A DNA stretch of 64,000 nt. It comes from Sphingobium sp. (GTDB lineage Bacteria; Pseudomonadota; Alphaproteobacteria; Sphingomonadales; Sphingomonadaceae). Positions within the stretch are counted from its first letter, which is position 1; each line of letters opens with the position of its first letter. The position numbers were made by a program, and so were the translations under genes. The notes under the pieces are model-generated. The model did no database searches. It was not told where the DNA came from and was given only the letters and a program-made list of their open reading frames with translations. The stretch is taken from contig NZ_QFOA01000002.1 in the NCBI RefSeq assembly GCF_003248505.1, positions 1-64,000 of the forward strand. Direction: 5' to 3'. Shown here piece after piece: positions 18,172-26,903 of this stretch.

Positions 18172-18597
18172 TCAGTTGACCGACACCGCGATGGCGACGT
18201 CGATATTGCCCTTCACAGCGTTCGAATATGGACAGACTGCGTGGGCCTTTGCAACAATCTCTTCCGCCGCAGCTTGGTCGATGCCGGTAATGGTGACATC
18301 AAGCGCAACGGTCAGTGCGAAACCGCCCGCGTCATTTGGCTGCATGCCCACATCGGCGATGACGACGATCGCGTCATCCTTCACCTTGTCGGACGCAGCC
18401 CGTGTCACATGAATCACCGCATTCTCGAAACAGGCCGCATATCCGGCGGCAAACAGCTGTTCCGGATTTGTGGCATCGCCCTTGCCGCCAAGCGCCTTTG
18501 GAAGCGCCAGTTGCAGGTCGAGCAAGCCGTCGTCGCTGCTGACCTTGCCGGCTCGCCCACCGATTGCCGTGACTTTCGTGCTGTAAAGCGTGCTCAT
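18172..18597 (-). CDS. ohr: Organic hydroperoxide resistance protein Ohr
   Basis: 141 residues, the usual length. The two redox cysteines are in place: Cys56 (AAGYAACFENA) and Cys122 (AHAVCPYSN). Ohr is a lipoyl-dependent thiol peroxidase that reduces organic hydroperoxides in the cytoplasm. N-terminal LYSTKVTAIGGRAGKVSSDDGLLDLQLALPKALGG is diagnostic of Ohr rather than OsmC. First gene of the ohr-ohrR operon. Confidence 0.96.
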   Translation of the reverse strand: MSTLYSTKVTAIGGRAGKVSSDDGLLDLQLALPKALGGKGDATNPEQLFAAGYAACFENAVIHVTRAASDKVKDDAIVVIADVGMQPNDAGGFALTVALDVTITGIDQAAAEEIVAKAHAVCPYSNAVKGNIDVAIAVSVN

Positions 18598-18624
18598 ACA
18601 ATCTCCATATTGTCTGGATTATTC

Positions 18625-18645
18625 ATATTGTGCGCAATATAATTG
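18625..18645 (-). promoter_or_regulatory. putative OhrR operator upstream of ohr
   Basis: It contains ATATTG-TGCG-CAATAT, a perfect 6-4-6 inverted repeat, about 30 bases upstream of the ohr start. On the minus strand the core reads CAATTATATTGCGCACAAT, which includes a TATATT candidate -10. It is nearly identical to the element at 18805-18823. Confidence 0.6.
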
Positions 18646-18804
18646 GTTTCAAGTTTATGGTTCGATTTCGGTTAGGTTCCTGCCTGCGGAACCCAGCTCG
18701 ATTATAAGTTTGTTGGCCTGCGCCATGGGGTGCGATACGACCGTTATTGCCACCAGCGGCCGATATGCGCGTCAAGCTGTTGCAAGCCGGGTTTAAATTT
18801 TTTA

Positions 18805-18823
18805 CAATTATAATGCGCACAAT
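18805..18823 (+). promoter_or_regulatory. second copy of the ohr operator, upstream of the DUF4142 gene
   Basis: CAATTATAATGCGCACAAT matches the ohr element 18/19 when both are read in the direction of transcription. It includes a consensus -10, TATAAT (18809-18814). It lies 139 bases upstream of the DUF4142 start. Confidence 0.6.
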
Positions 18824-18962
18824 CTAAATGCTTGATGATGTGGGTAAATTTGCCTGCAGGCCTTTGATCTTGCGTCCTTCGCAGCGCTTTTTCATGATCG
18901 ATCCTGGGAACGAGAAGGACGCGACAACGTATTGCGATCCATCAAACATCAAGGAGAAAGCA

Positions 18963-19544
18963 ATGCGTTATCTTATCGGTGCCGTTCTCGCTGCCGCCAC
19001 TCTCGTTCCGGTAGCCCATGCCCAGACTGTTTCGGGCATCTCGCAGACCAATCAGGCAGGCGTGACCACCACGCTGTTTTCGGTCCAGCCCCAGCGCCAG
19101 GTTTCGGCTGCCGATTATGTCAAAATGAGCGCCGATGCTCTCAACTATCGCATTTCGGCGTCTGAGATCGCCCTCCGTAAAGCAGAGCGGGCCGACGTGA
19201 AGGCCTATGCAAAGGCTGATCTTGCCGAGGCCAAGAAGCAGCAGGCGTCCTTGTTCGCCGCGCTGTCGAACAAAGATCGCAAGATCAACAAGCCCACTTT
19301 GACCCTCTCCTCGAAGCGTGCGGCATCCATCGATTTGCTGAAGAAGAGCAAGGATGATTTCGACAATCTTTATCTGACGCAGATGGCGGAAGAGGCGCCC
19401 TCGATTTGGGCTCTTCAGAAGGGTTATTCGCTCGAAGGCAGCGATCCGGCCCTGCGGCAGGTCGCTACCCTTTGGGTTCCGACCGTCGAAGCCAGCTATA
19501 CCGCAGCCAAGGGCCTGACGCCCGCAGCGGTCGCTTCGCGCTAA
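18963..19544 (+). CDS. DUF4142-type exported protein
   Basis: 193 residues from ATG 18963, preceded by AAGGAGAAAG. The signal peptide is MRYLIGAVLAAATLVPVAHA. The mature protein is alpha-helical: SAADYVKMSADALNYRISASEIALRKAERADVKAYAKADLAEAKKQQASLFAAL, followed by a second long helical pair (DLLKKSKDDFDNLYLTQMAEE), the ferritin-like four-helix pattern of DUF4142. Family members are periplasmic and stress-associated; biochemical function is not established. The shared operator with ohr suggests peroxide induction (inference). A strong terminator follows. Confidence 0.75.
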   Translation: MRYLIGAVLAAATLVPVAHAQTVSGISQTNQAGVTTTLFSVQPQRQVSAADYVKMSADALNYRISASEIALRKAERADVKAYAKADLAEAKKQQASLFAALSNKDRKINKPTLTLSSKRAASIDLLKKSKDDFDNLYLTQMAEEAPSIWALQKGYSLEGSDPALRQVATLWVPTVEASYTAAKGLTPAAVASR

Positions 19545-19581
19545 AAATCCTATAACCGGTTTTATGGATAACCGGCGATAA

Positions 19582-19618
19582 CGGCAGGCGTGATTTCTAT
19601 TACGCCTGCCGAATTTTT
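19582..19618 (+). terminator. intrinsic terminator of the DUF4142 gene
   Basis: Ten-bp perfect stem CGGCAGGCGT/ACGCCTGCCG followed by AATTTTT. Confidence 0.9.
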
Positions 19619-20040
19619 ATAGAAATATACTTCAAAGCCTTATGGGGTCGGATGGCCGATCTTGGGAATATATAATCAACCGTAATATCCCCGCGTGCAT
19701 TCAGGTCCATTCATCCCTTCAGTGAGCACCCACGCTGATCGATCATTTTCTGGTCGTGGTGCGTTGCGCTATCAACCCCGTCGTCTCTGTGGATTGATGA
19801 GTGGCGATATCACTAGCTTGTGGGCAGGCCACGACTATGCAGCGGTTCGTCCTTGTCGGACGGACGGCGTGAAGGATAGGGTGATCGTTTAATGTCGTGG
19901 AGCCGGGCCACCCTTGATCATAATGAGCGAGGGGCAGCGGGATTTGCAAACTTCACACGGAAAATCCATCTGCCCCGCCATTTTCCGCGATAAGCAGCAT
20001 TACTGCCGCGCCCGTTTCAGAAATTAGCAGAATTAGCTGA
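19619..20040. other. non-coding stretch upstream of acnD
   Basis: About 420 bases without a believable gene; the short ORFs here have no ribosome site and no family resemblance. The promoter of acnD and its operator lie at the right end. Confidence 0.4.
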
Positions 20041-20062
20041 TTTGCAGATTTCTCTTTGCAAA
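20041..20062 (+). promoter_or_regulatory. putative PrpR/RamB-type operator upstream of acnD
   Basis: TTTGCA, 8 bases, then TTTGCAAA. TTTGCAAA is the known core bound by the RamB/PrpR regulators of actinobacteria. The same core or the variant TTCGCAAA occurs upstream of the prpC block and between pyc and the regulator gene. It lies 88 bases before the acnD start. Confidence 0.6.
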
Positions 20063-20149
20063 CCTTCGCCTTTTCAGAACTGTCCATTCATCCGCGCGCG
20101 GGGGTAGGGGCATGGACGATAGAGCCCTATAGACAAGAGAAACGCGTCG

Positions 20150-22768
20150 ATGAACTCAGCTTTCCGCAAGCCGCTGCCGGGGACGAACCTCGACTATTTC
20201 GATACTCGCGAAGCCATTGAGGCGATCCGACCCGGAAGCTACGGCGGTTTGCCCTATGTCGCGCGCGTGTTGGCCGAACAGTTGGTGCGACGCTGCGATC
20301 CGGCGCTACTGACCGATGCGCTGACGCAGATCGTCGATCGCAAGCGGGATCTCGACTTTCCCTGGTATCCGGCCCGTGTCGTCTGCCACGATATTCTGGG
20401 CCAGACGGCGCTAGTGGATCTGGCTGGCCTGCGCGACGCGATCGCCGACGAGGGTGGCGATCCAGCCAAGATCAACCCGGTTGTGCCGACCCAACTGATC
20501 GTCGACCACAGCTTGGCCGTGGAATATGGCGGCTTCGACAGGCAGGCCTTCGACAAGAACCGCGCAGTGGAAGATCGCCGCAACGAGGACCGGTTCCACT
20601 TTATCGAATGGACCAAGAAGGCGTTCGAGAATGTCGACGTTATCCCGGCTGGCAACGGTATCATGCACCAAATCAACCTGGAGAAGATGTCGCCGGTGAT
20701 CCAGGCGCGCGATGGCGTCGCCTTCCCCGATACATGTGTAGGCACCGATAGCCATACGCCCCATGTCGATGCGTTGGGCGTGATCGCCATCGGCGTCGGC
20801 GGGCTCGAGGCGGAAACGGTGATGCTGGGGCGCGCGTCGATGATGCGCTTGCCCGATATTGTCGGCGTCAATCTCACCGGGAAGCGTCAGCCTGGCATCA
20901 CCGCGACCGACATCGTGCTTGCCATCACGGAATTCCTGCGAAAGGAACGGGTGGTCGGCGCCTGGGTCGAATTCTTCGGCGAAGGTGCGGACAGCCTTTC
21001 GATTGGCGACCGGGCGACCATTTCCAACATGTGCCCGGAATATGGCGCCACGGCCGCCATGTTCTATATCGACGCTCAGACGATCGATTATCTGCGCCTG
21101 ACCGGCCGTGAGCCAGAGCAGATCGCGCTGGTCGAAAACTACGCGAAACTGACGGGACTCTGGGCTGACTCCCTTAAGACAGCCGACTATGAACGCGTGT
21201 TGGAATTCGACTTGTCCACCGTGGTCCGCAACATGGCCGGTCCCTCGAACCCCCATCGCCGCCTGCCCACCAGTGCGTTGGAGGAGCGCGGTATCGCCAT
21301 CGACCTCGACAAGGCCGTGACCGAGGAAAAGCAAGGCTTGCTACCCGATGGCGCGGTTATCATCGCGGCGATCACCAGCTGCACAAACACGTCGAATCCG
21401 CGCAATGTCGTCGCCGCTGGCCTGCTCGCGAAAAAAGCCAATGCGCTGGGCCTCGTTCGCAAACCCTGGGTCAAGACCAGCTTCGCGCCGGGATCGAAGG
21501 TCGCGCGCCTTTATCTCATGGAATCGGGGCTGCTGCCTGAACTGGAAAAACTGGGCTTCGGTATCGTCGCTTATGCCTGCACCACCTGCAACGGCATGTC
21601 AGGCGCGCTCGATCCGAAGATCCAGCAGGAAATCATCGATCGTGACCTTTACGCAACCGCCGTGCTTTCGGGGAACCGCAATTTCGACGGCCGGATCCAT
21701 CCCTACGCCAAACAAGCCTTCCTCGCGTCTCCCCCGCTGGTCGTCGCCTATGCGATCGCGGGGACGGTCCGCTTCGACATCGAGAAGGATGTGCTGGCCA
21801 CGGTCGACGGCAAGGAAATCCGCCTCATGGATTTGTGGCCGAGCGACGAGGAAATCGACGCCATCGTCGAAGCGAGCGTAAAGCCCGAACAGTTCCGGCA
21901 GGTCTATGATCCGATGTTCGCTCCACGCGACACCGGTAAGGCCGACCCGCTTTACGACTGGCGTCCGCAATCCACCTACATCCGTCGTCCGCCTTATTGG
22001 GATACCGAAGGTGTCGGCGCGCTCGCCGCTTTCCCGCGGACGCTTTCGGGCATGCGACCGCTCGCAATCCTGCCGGACAATATCACGACCGATCACTTGT
22101 CGCCGTCAAACGCCATCCTCGCCAGTTCGGCGGCGGGCGAATATCTGACGAAAATGGGCCTGCCGGAAGAGGACTTCAACAGCTATGCCACCCATCGCGG
22201 CGACCACCTGACCGCGATGCGTGCAACTTTTGCCAATCCCCAGCTGGTCAATGAGATGGCCATCGTCGACGGCGCGGTGAAGAAGGGTTCGCTCGCTCGT
22301 GTGGAGCCGGAAGGCAAGGTGATGCGGATGTGGGAGGCGATCGAAACCTATCTCGACCGTCGCCAGCCGCTTATCATTATCGCCGGGGCCGATTATGGGC
22401 AGGGCAGCTCACGCGACTGGGCGGCCAAGGGCGTGCGCCTCGCCGGGGTAGAAGCCATCGTCGCCGAAGGATTTGAGCGCATTCATCGCACCAATCTGAT
22501 CGGCATGGGCGTGCTGCCGCTGGAATTCATGCCCGGCACCACGCGTCTGACGCTGGGCTTCGACGGCACCGAGACGTTCGACGTATCGGGCGAGCGCAAA
22601 CCGCGCGCGGAACTGACGTTGATCGTGCGGCGTCGCGATGGCGGGAGTTTCAGCGTGCCGGTGCGTTGCCGCCTCGACACGGCGGAGGAAGCCTCCATCT
22701 ATGAAGCAGGCGGCGTGCTTCAGCGCTTCGCCCAGGATTTCCTCGCTTCGGAACCGGAGGCCGCCTGA
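20150..22768 (+). CDS. acnD: AcnD, Fe-S 2-methylcitrate dehydratase (2-methyl-trans-aconitate forming)
   Basis: 872 residues. Aconitase superfamily: the three 4Fe-4S cysteines are Cys411 (TSCTNTSNPRN), Cys477 and Cys480 (ACTTCNG), with the swivel domain at the C-terminus (GADYGQGSSRDWAAKG, GMGVLPLEF). The N-terminal start (LPGTNLDYFDTREAIEAIRPGSYGGLPYVARVLAEQLVRR) and the ACTTCNG motif distinguish AcnD from AcnA. It dehydrates 2-methylcitrate to 2-methyl-trans-aconitate, which needs PrpF for isomerisation; prpF follows directly with a one-base stop/start overlap. This pair replaces PrpD. Confidence 0.96.
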   Translation: MNSAFRKPLPGTNLDYFDTREAIEAIRPGSYGGLPYVARVLAEQLVRRCDPALLTDALTQIVDRKRDLDFPWYPARVVCHDILGQTALVDLAGLRDAIADEGGDPAKINPVVPTQLIVDHSLAVEYGGFDRQAFDKNRAVEDRRNEDRFHFIEWTKKAFENVDVIPAGNGIMHQINLEKMSPVIQARDGVAFPDTCVGTDSHTPHVDALGVIAIGVGGLEAETVMLGRASMMRLPDIVGVNLTGKRQPGITATDIVLAITEFLRKERVVGAWVEFFGEGADSLSIGDRATISNMCPEYGATAAMFYIDAQTIDYLRLTGREPEQIALVENYAKLTGLWADSLKTADYERVLEFDLSTVVRNMAGPSNPHRRLPTSALEERGIAIDLDKAVTEEKQGLLPDGAVIIAAITSCTNTSNPRNVVAAGLLAKKANALGLVRKPWVKTSFAPGSKVARLYLMESGLLPELEKLGFGIVAYACTTCNGMSGALDPKIQQEIIDRDLYATAVLSGNRNFDGRIHPYAKQAFLASPPLVVAYAIAGTVRFDIEKDVLATVDGKEIRLMDLWPSDEEIDAIVEASVKPEQFRQVYDPMFAPRDTGKADPLYDWRPQSTYIRRPPYWDTEGVGALAAFPRTLSGMRPLAILPDNITTDHLSPSNAILASSAAGEYLTKMGLPEEDFNSYATHRGDHLTAMRATFANPQLVNEMAIVDGAVKKGSLARVEPEGKVMRMWEAIETYLDRRQPLIIIAGADYGQGSSRDWAAKGVRLAGVEAIVAEGFERIHRTNLIGMGVLPLEFMPGTTRLTLGFDGTETFDVSGERKPRAELTLIVRRRDGGSFSVPVRCRLDTAEEASIYEAGGVLQRFAQDFLASEPEAA

Positions 22769-23958
22769 TGCCGCCCGCACCGCAGATGCGCATTCCCGCC
22801 ACCTATATGCGCGGCGGAACGAGCAAAGGGGTGTTCTTCCGGCTGGAAGACCTGCCCGAAAGCTGCCGAGTGCCGGGGCGGGCCCGCGACAGGCTTTTTC
22901 AGCGGGTGATTGGCAGTCCCGATCCTTATGCCGCGCAGATTGACGGGATGGGCGGAGCCACGTCGTCCACCAGCAAATGCGTCATCATCAGCCCGAGCGC
23001 GAGAGCAGGGCATGATGTGGACTATCTCTACGGCCAAGTGTCGATCGACACAGATTTTGTCGACTGGTCAGGCAATTGCGGCAACCTCTCGACGGCGGCG
23101 GGTGCCTTTGCAATCCATGCCGGCTATGTCGCGGCGGGCGAGGATGGGATCCGCACCGTCCGAATCTGGCAGGCTAACATCGACAAAACCATCATCGCCC
23201 ATGTACCCGTGATTGGCGGCCAGGTGCAGGAGATTGGCGATTTCGAACTGGACGGCGTGACTTTCCCCGCCGCTGAGGTCGTACTGGAATTTGTCGATCC
23301 TGCCGAAGAGGGGGAAGGGGGGGGCTCCATGTTCCCTACCGGAAACCTCATCGACGAATTGGATGTGCCGGAAGAACTCGTCGCGGGCGGCAAGCTTAAG
23401 GCAACGATGATCACGGCGGGTATCCCGACCATTTTCGTCAATGCCCAAGATATCGGCTATACCGGCACGGAATTGCGCGAGGCTATCAATGGCGATCCCG
23501 CAGCGTTGCAGCGCTTCGAAACCTTGCGAACGATCGGTGCATTGAAGATGGGTCTCATCAAGACTCCGGAAGATGCCGCCAAACGCCAGCATACGCCGAA
23601 AATCGCCTTCGTAGCATCACCGACCGATTATCGGACATCCAGCGGAAGGGAAGTAGGGGCCGGTGAGATCGACTTGCTCGTCCGCGCGCTTTCGATGGGC
23701 AAGCTGCATCACGCGATGATGGGAACCGCCTCGGTTGCTATAGCGACCGCAGCGGCGATCCCTGGCACGATCGTGAATCAGGCGGCTGGGGGGGGCGAAC
23801 GGCGTGCCGTTCGTTTTGGGCACCCTTCAGGTGTGTTGCGCGTTGGCGCTGAGGCGGTGCAGGTCGATGGACGATGGACGGTCACCAAGGCCATCATGAG
23901 CCGCAGTGCGCGTATCCTGATGGACGGTAACGTGCGCGTACCGGCAGACAGTTTCTAA
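22768..23958 (+). CDS. prpF: PrpF, 2-methylaconitate cis-trans isomerase
   Basis: 396 residues. It begins IPATYMRGGTSKGVFFRLEDLPE, the PrpF hallmark including the active-site region, and has GMGGATSSTSKCVI and DWSGNCGNLSTAAGAFAI. The fold is of the diaminopimelate-epimerase type. It converts the 2-methyl-trans-aconitate made by AcnD to the cis form used by aconitase. The start ATG shares its A with the acnD stop (TGATG), so translation is coupled. It converges on a small minus-strand gene. Confidence 0.96.
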   Translation: MPPAPQMRIPATYMRGGTSKGVFFRLEDLPESCRVPGRARDRLFQRVIGSPDPYAAQIDGMGGATSSTSKCVIISPSARAGHDVDYLYGQVSIDTDFVDWSGNCGNLSTAAGAFAIHAGYVAAGEDGIRTVRIWQANIDKTIIAHVPVIGGQVQEIGDFELDGVTFPAAEVVLEFVDPAEEGEGGGSMFPTGNLIDELDVPEELVAGGKLKATMITAGIPTIFVNAQDIGYTGTELREAINGDPAALQRFETLRTIGALKMGLIKTPEDAAKRQHTPKIAFVASPTDYRTSSGREVGAGEIDLLVRALSMGKLHHAMMGTASVAIATAAAIPGTIVNQAAGGGERRAVRFGHPSGVLRVGAEAVQVDGRWTVTKAIMSRSARILMDGNVRVPADSF

Positions 23959-23978
23959 CGGACAAGCCGATGGCCTTG

Positions 23979-24149
23979 TCAAGCAAGGTCGTCGGCGCGC
24001 CGGGGTTCGGTAATCTGCGGCGGTTCGGACGTCATCATCGATCCTTCGAGCGCAATGTCCAGCTTCTCGTCAGGGGTAAGCTGGCCTTTCTTCACTTCCT
24101 GATCGTCTGTCACCTGCTCAACGCCATCGGTCCTGAGCGTGTCTGCCAT
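23979..24149 (-). CDS. small conserved-type hypothetical protein (56 aa)
   Basis: Start ATG 24149 is preceded on the minus strand by GGAAGGAGAAAG, a very good ribosome site; the longer in-frame start at 24167 is not needed. The short acidic protein ends LDIALEGSMMTSEPPQITEPRRADDLA. The LDxALE-S(M/F)-ASDPPxxTQP-like ending resembles a family of short soluble proteins common in alphaproteobacteria, of unknown function. It is divergent from the prpC block, sharing the region with operator-like repeats at 24227-24258. Confidence 0.6.
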   Translation of the reverse strand: MADTLRTDGVEQVTDDQEVKKGQLTPDEKLDIALEGSMMTSEPPQITEPRRADDLA

Positions 24150-24226
24150 AGTCTTTCTCCTTCCCATATCGAACGACTGGCTGACAAGCGCGTTCCGGCG
24201 AAAGAGCCGATTTCAGCTTTAGCAAT

Positions 24227-24258
24227 CTTTGCAAATTCGCAACTTTCGGTTCGCAAAT
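24227..24258. promoter_or_regulatory. putative PrpR-type operator repeats upstream of the prpC block
   Basis: CTTTGCAAA directly followed by TTCGCAA, then TTCGCAAATC after 7 bases: three iterations of TTYGCAA(A) on one strand. They lie in the divergent promoter between the 56-aa gene and the ORF at 24302. Confidence 0.6.
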
Positions 24259-24301
24259 CTCCACCTTTTCAGCCGTATTCGCCAGCCAAAGCTTGCGGAT
24301 A

Positions 24302-24616
24302 ATGTACGCCATGCTTTCCAATCTGCCAGAGCGAGGCCTCGACCTCATGGACGCGATGGTCGCCGCGGCGGCGGAGCGGGCGTCCTCGCACTTTCTGGAA
24401 GTGATCCGCTTCGCCAGATGCGAGGACGTGCAGGTCCATGAGGGCTTTACAACCCGTGACGTCGATATCGAAACCTGGCCCCTTTTCGCCGATCATCAGG
24501 CGATCGTCGTGTCAGTGTTCGCGATGGGCGCCAATGACGACGGCAGCATCGCCACTGCGGCCAGTGGCCGTTTCACTTTCACCACTCTGACCGGCAAGCG
24601 GAAATATTGCGCATAA
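24302..24616 (+). CDS. hypothetical protein between prp operator and prpC
   Basis: 104 residues (or 101 from ATG 24311). Not recognised with confidence. Codon third positions are GC-rich like the neighbours, which supports coding, but the ribosome site is weak. The C-terminal half (HQAIVVSVFAMGANDDGSIATAASGRFTFTTL) is faintly like the last strands of hotdog acyl-CoA thioesterases (xATGRFTFVAL). It is the first ORF after the operator and 66 bases before prpC, so it would be co-transcribed with the methylcitrate genes. Confidence 0.5.
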   Translation: MYAMLSNLPERGLDLMDAMVAAAAERASSHFLEVIRFARCEDVQVHEGFTTRDVDIETWPLFADHQAIVVSVFAMGANDDGSIATAASGRFTFTTLTGKRKYCA

Positions 24617-24682
24617 CCCGGCTCCCATTCATTCTCTCGACCGGCCCATGCGCCGGCGCCTTCTGACATTGAGAGGCTCCTG

Positions 24683-25828
24683 ATGAACGATATCTCCTTC
24701 AAGCCTAAAAAGTCGGTGGCCCTTTCGGGCATCGCAGCCGGCAATACCGCGCTCTGCACGGTCGGTCGTTCGGGAAACGATCTCCACTATCGCGGTTATG
24801 ACATTCTGGATTTCGCGGAGACTAGTGAGTTCGAGGAAATCGCGCATCTGCTGGTGCATGGCTGGCTCCCTAATGCGGCGGAACTCAAGGCCTACAAGAC
24901 CAAGCTCAAGGCGCTGCGTAACTTGCCTCTGCCGGTCAAGGAAGCGCTGGCCGCCATTCCTGCGGCTGCCCATCCGATGGACGTGATGCGCACCGGCGTA
25001 TCGGCGCTGGGCTGCGCGTTGCCGGAAAAGGACGATCATAATGCTGCCGACGCCCGCGACATCGCGGACCGGCTGATGGCGTCGCTCGGTTCCATGCTGC
25101 TTTACTGGTATCACTTGTCGAACAACGGCAAGGAGATCGAATTGGAAACCGACGACGACAGCATCGGCGGTCATTTCCTGCACCTTCTCCATGGTACGCC
25201 TGCTCCACAGAGTTGGGTTCGCGCCATGCACACGTCGCTCATCCTGTATGCGGAGCATGAGTTCAACGCGTCGACCTTCACCAGCCGCGTCATCGCCGGA
25301 ACCGGCTCCGACATGTATAGCTGCATCGCTGGCGCCATCGGCGCGCTGCGCGGGCCCAAGCACGGCGGCGCCAACGAAGTCGCGTTCGAAATCCAGAAGC
25401 GTTACCAAAATCCGGACGAAGCGGAGGCAGACATCCGTCGTCGGGTGGAGGCGAAGGAAGTCATTATCGGCTTCGGCCACCCGGTCTACACGATTAGCGA
25501 TCCACGCAATGTCGTCATCAAGCGCGTTGCGAAGAACCTGTCGGACGAGGCGGGATCGACCAAGATGTACGACATCGCCGAACGGCTGGAATCGGTGATG
25601 ATGGAAGTGAAGAACATGTTCCCGAACCTCGATTGGTTCTCCGCCGTCAGCTATCATATGATGGGCGTGCCGACCGCCATGTTCACGCCGCTCTTCGTCA
25701 TCAGCCGCACGTCGGGCTGGGCGGCGCATGCGATGGAACAGCGCGTTGACAACAAGATCATCCGCCCCAGCGCCAACTATGTCGGGCCGGAGGATCTGAA
25801 GTTCGTCCCGCTGGCCGAGCGTGGCTGA
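24683..25828 (+). CDS. prpC: PrpC, 2-methylcitrate synthase
   Basis: 381 residues, the short citrate-synthase type typical of PrpC. Catalytic residues are His227 (GPKHGGAN), His266 (GFGHPVY) and Asp317 (NLDWFSAVSYH). It starts with KPKKSVALSGIAAGNTALCTVGRSGNDLHYRGYDI, characteristic of methylcitrate synthases. It condenses propionyl-CoA with oxaloacetate. GAGAGGCTCCTG precedes the start. Followed by prpB after 48 bases. Confidence 0.96.
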   Translation: MNDISFKPKKSVALSGIAAGNTALCTVGRSGNDLHYRGYDILDFAETSEFEEIAHLLVHGWLPNAAELKAYKTKLKALRNLPLPVKEALAAIPAAAHPMDVMRTGVSALGCALPEKDDHNAADARDIADRLMASLGSMLLYWYHLSNNGKEIELETDDDSIGGHFLHLLHGTPAPQSWVRAMHTSLILYAEHEFNASTFTSRVIAGTGSDMYSCIAGAIGALRGPKHGGANEVAFEIQKRYQNPDEAEADIRRRVEAKEVIIGFGHPVYTISDPRNVVIKRVAKNLSDEAGSTKMYDIAERLESVMMEVKNMFPNLDWFSAVSYHMMGVPTAMFTPLFVISRTSGWAAHAMEQRVDNKIIRPSANYVGPEDLKFVPLAERG

Positions 25829-25876
25829 CATTCCCTGCTTCCCCTTGCGGAAGCGACTGCTGAACAAGGACCATCC

Positions 25877-26800
25877 ATGCCTTATCTTCTTTCCGCCGAT
25901 CTTCCCACCGAACCGGCAGGCAAGCGTTTCCGTGCCGGTCTTGAGCGCCCCGGCATCTACCAGTTGCCCGGTGCGCATAACGGGCAGGCTGCGATTCAGG
26001 CGAAGCAGGCGGGCTTCGAGGGCCTTTATCTCTCCGGCGCGGCGATGACGGCCAGTATGGGCCTGCCGGACCTTGGCATCATCACCGTGGACGAAGTCGC
26101 CTTCTTCATCCGCCAGATCGTGCGCGCGACCGGCCTGCCGCTGCTCGTCGACGGCGACACCGGCTACGGTGAGGCGCTCAACGTCATGCACATGGTCCGT
26201 ACCTTCGAAGATGCGGGCGCGGGCGCGGTGCATCTGGAGGACCAGATCCTGCCCAAGAAATGCGGGCATCTCAATGGCAAAAGCCTTGTTTCTCCCACCG
26301 ACATGGCTGCCAAGGTCGCCGCCGCGGCCAAGGCGCGTCGCGATCTCGTGATCGTCGCACGCACCGACGCCGTCGGGGTGGAGGGCTTCGACGCCGCCAT
26401 CGAAAGGGCGAGGCTCTACGTCGAAGCCGGGGCCGACGCTATCTTCCCGGAAGGTCTGACCAGCCGTGAAATGTTCGAGAAATTCCATACGGCCATGCCG
26501 AACGTGCCTCTGCTCGCCAACATGACCGAATTCGGCAAGACGCCCTTCTTCACCGCCTCTGAGTTCGAGGCGATGGGCTACAAGATGGTGATCTGGCCGG
26601 TATCGTCGCTGCGTATCGCCAACAAGGCGCAGGCCGAACTCTACGCCTCGATCAAGGCGGAGGGCGGCACTCACAAGATGTTGGACCGCATGCAGACCCG
26701 GCAGGAACTCTATGACACGATAGGGTTGCACGCGTTCGAGGAACTGGATGCCAACATCATCCAGACTATCGTGCCACAGGGAATGCCGCAGGACGCATAA
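25877..26800 (+). CDS. prpB: PrpB, 2-methylisocitrate lyase
   Basis: 307 residues. PEP-mutase/isocitrate-lyase fold with the metal-binding VDGDTGYGEALN and the catalytic loop KKCGH (Cys129). It cleaves 2-methylisocitrate to pyruvate and succinate, the last step of the cycle. AAGGACCATCC precedes the start. acnA follows after 103 bases. Confidence 0.96.
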   Translation: MPYLLSADLPTEPAGKRFRAGLERPGIYQLPGAHNGQAAIQAKQAGFEGLYLSGAAMTASMGLPDLGIITVDEVAFFIRQIVRATGLPLLVDGDTGYGEALNVMHMVRTFEDAGAGAVHLEDQILPKKCGHLNGKSLVSPTDMAAKVAAAAKARRDLVIVARTDAVGVEGFDAAIERARLYVEAGADAIFPEGLTSREMFEKFHTAMPNVPLLANMTEFGKTPFFTASEFEAMGYKMVIWPVSSLRIANKAQAELYASIKAEGGTHKMLDRMQTRQELYDTIGLHAFEELDANIIQTIVPQGMPQDA

Positions 26801-26903
26801 GGCACGCCTGCTTTCCGTCACCGCGGTCCTGCATAGGCCGCTGACCGCTTCCGGCGCGTACGGTCGGGAGCGGTCCTTTTTGCACGAAAATTGGACAAGC
26901 ATC

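Noticed and set aside
19743..19949. 68-codon minus-strand ORF upstream of acnD
   Set aside because: No ribosome site, unlikely composition, and no resemblance to known proteins.
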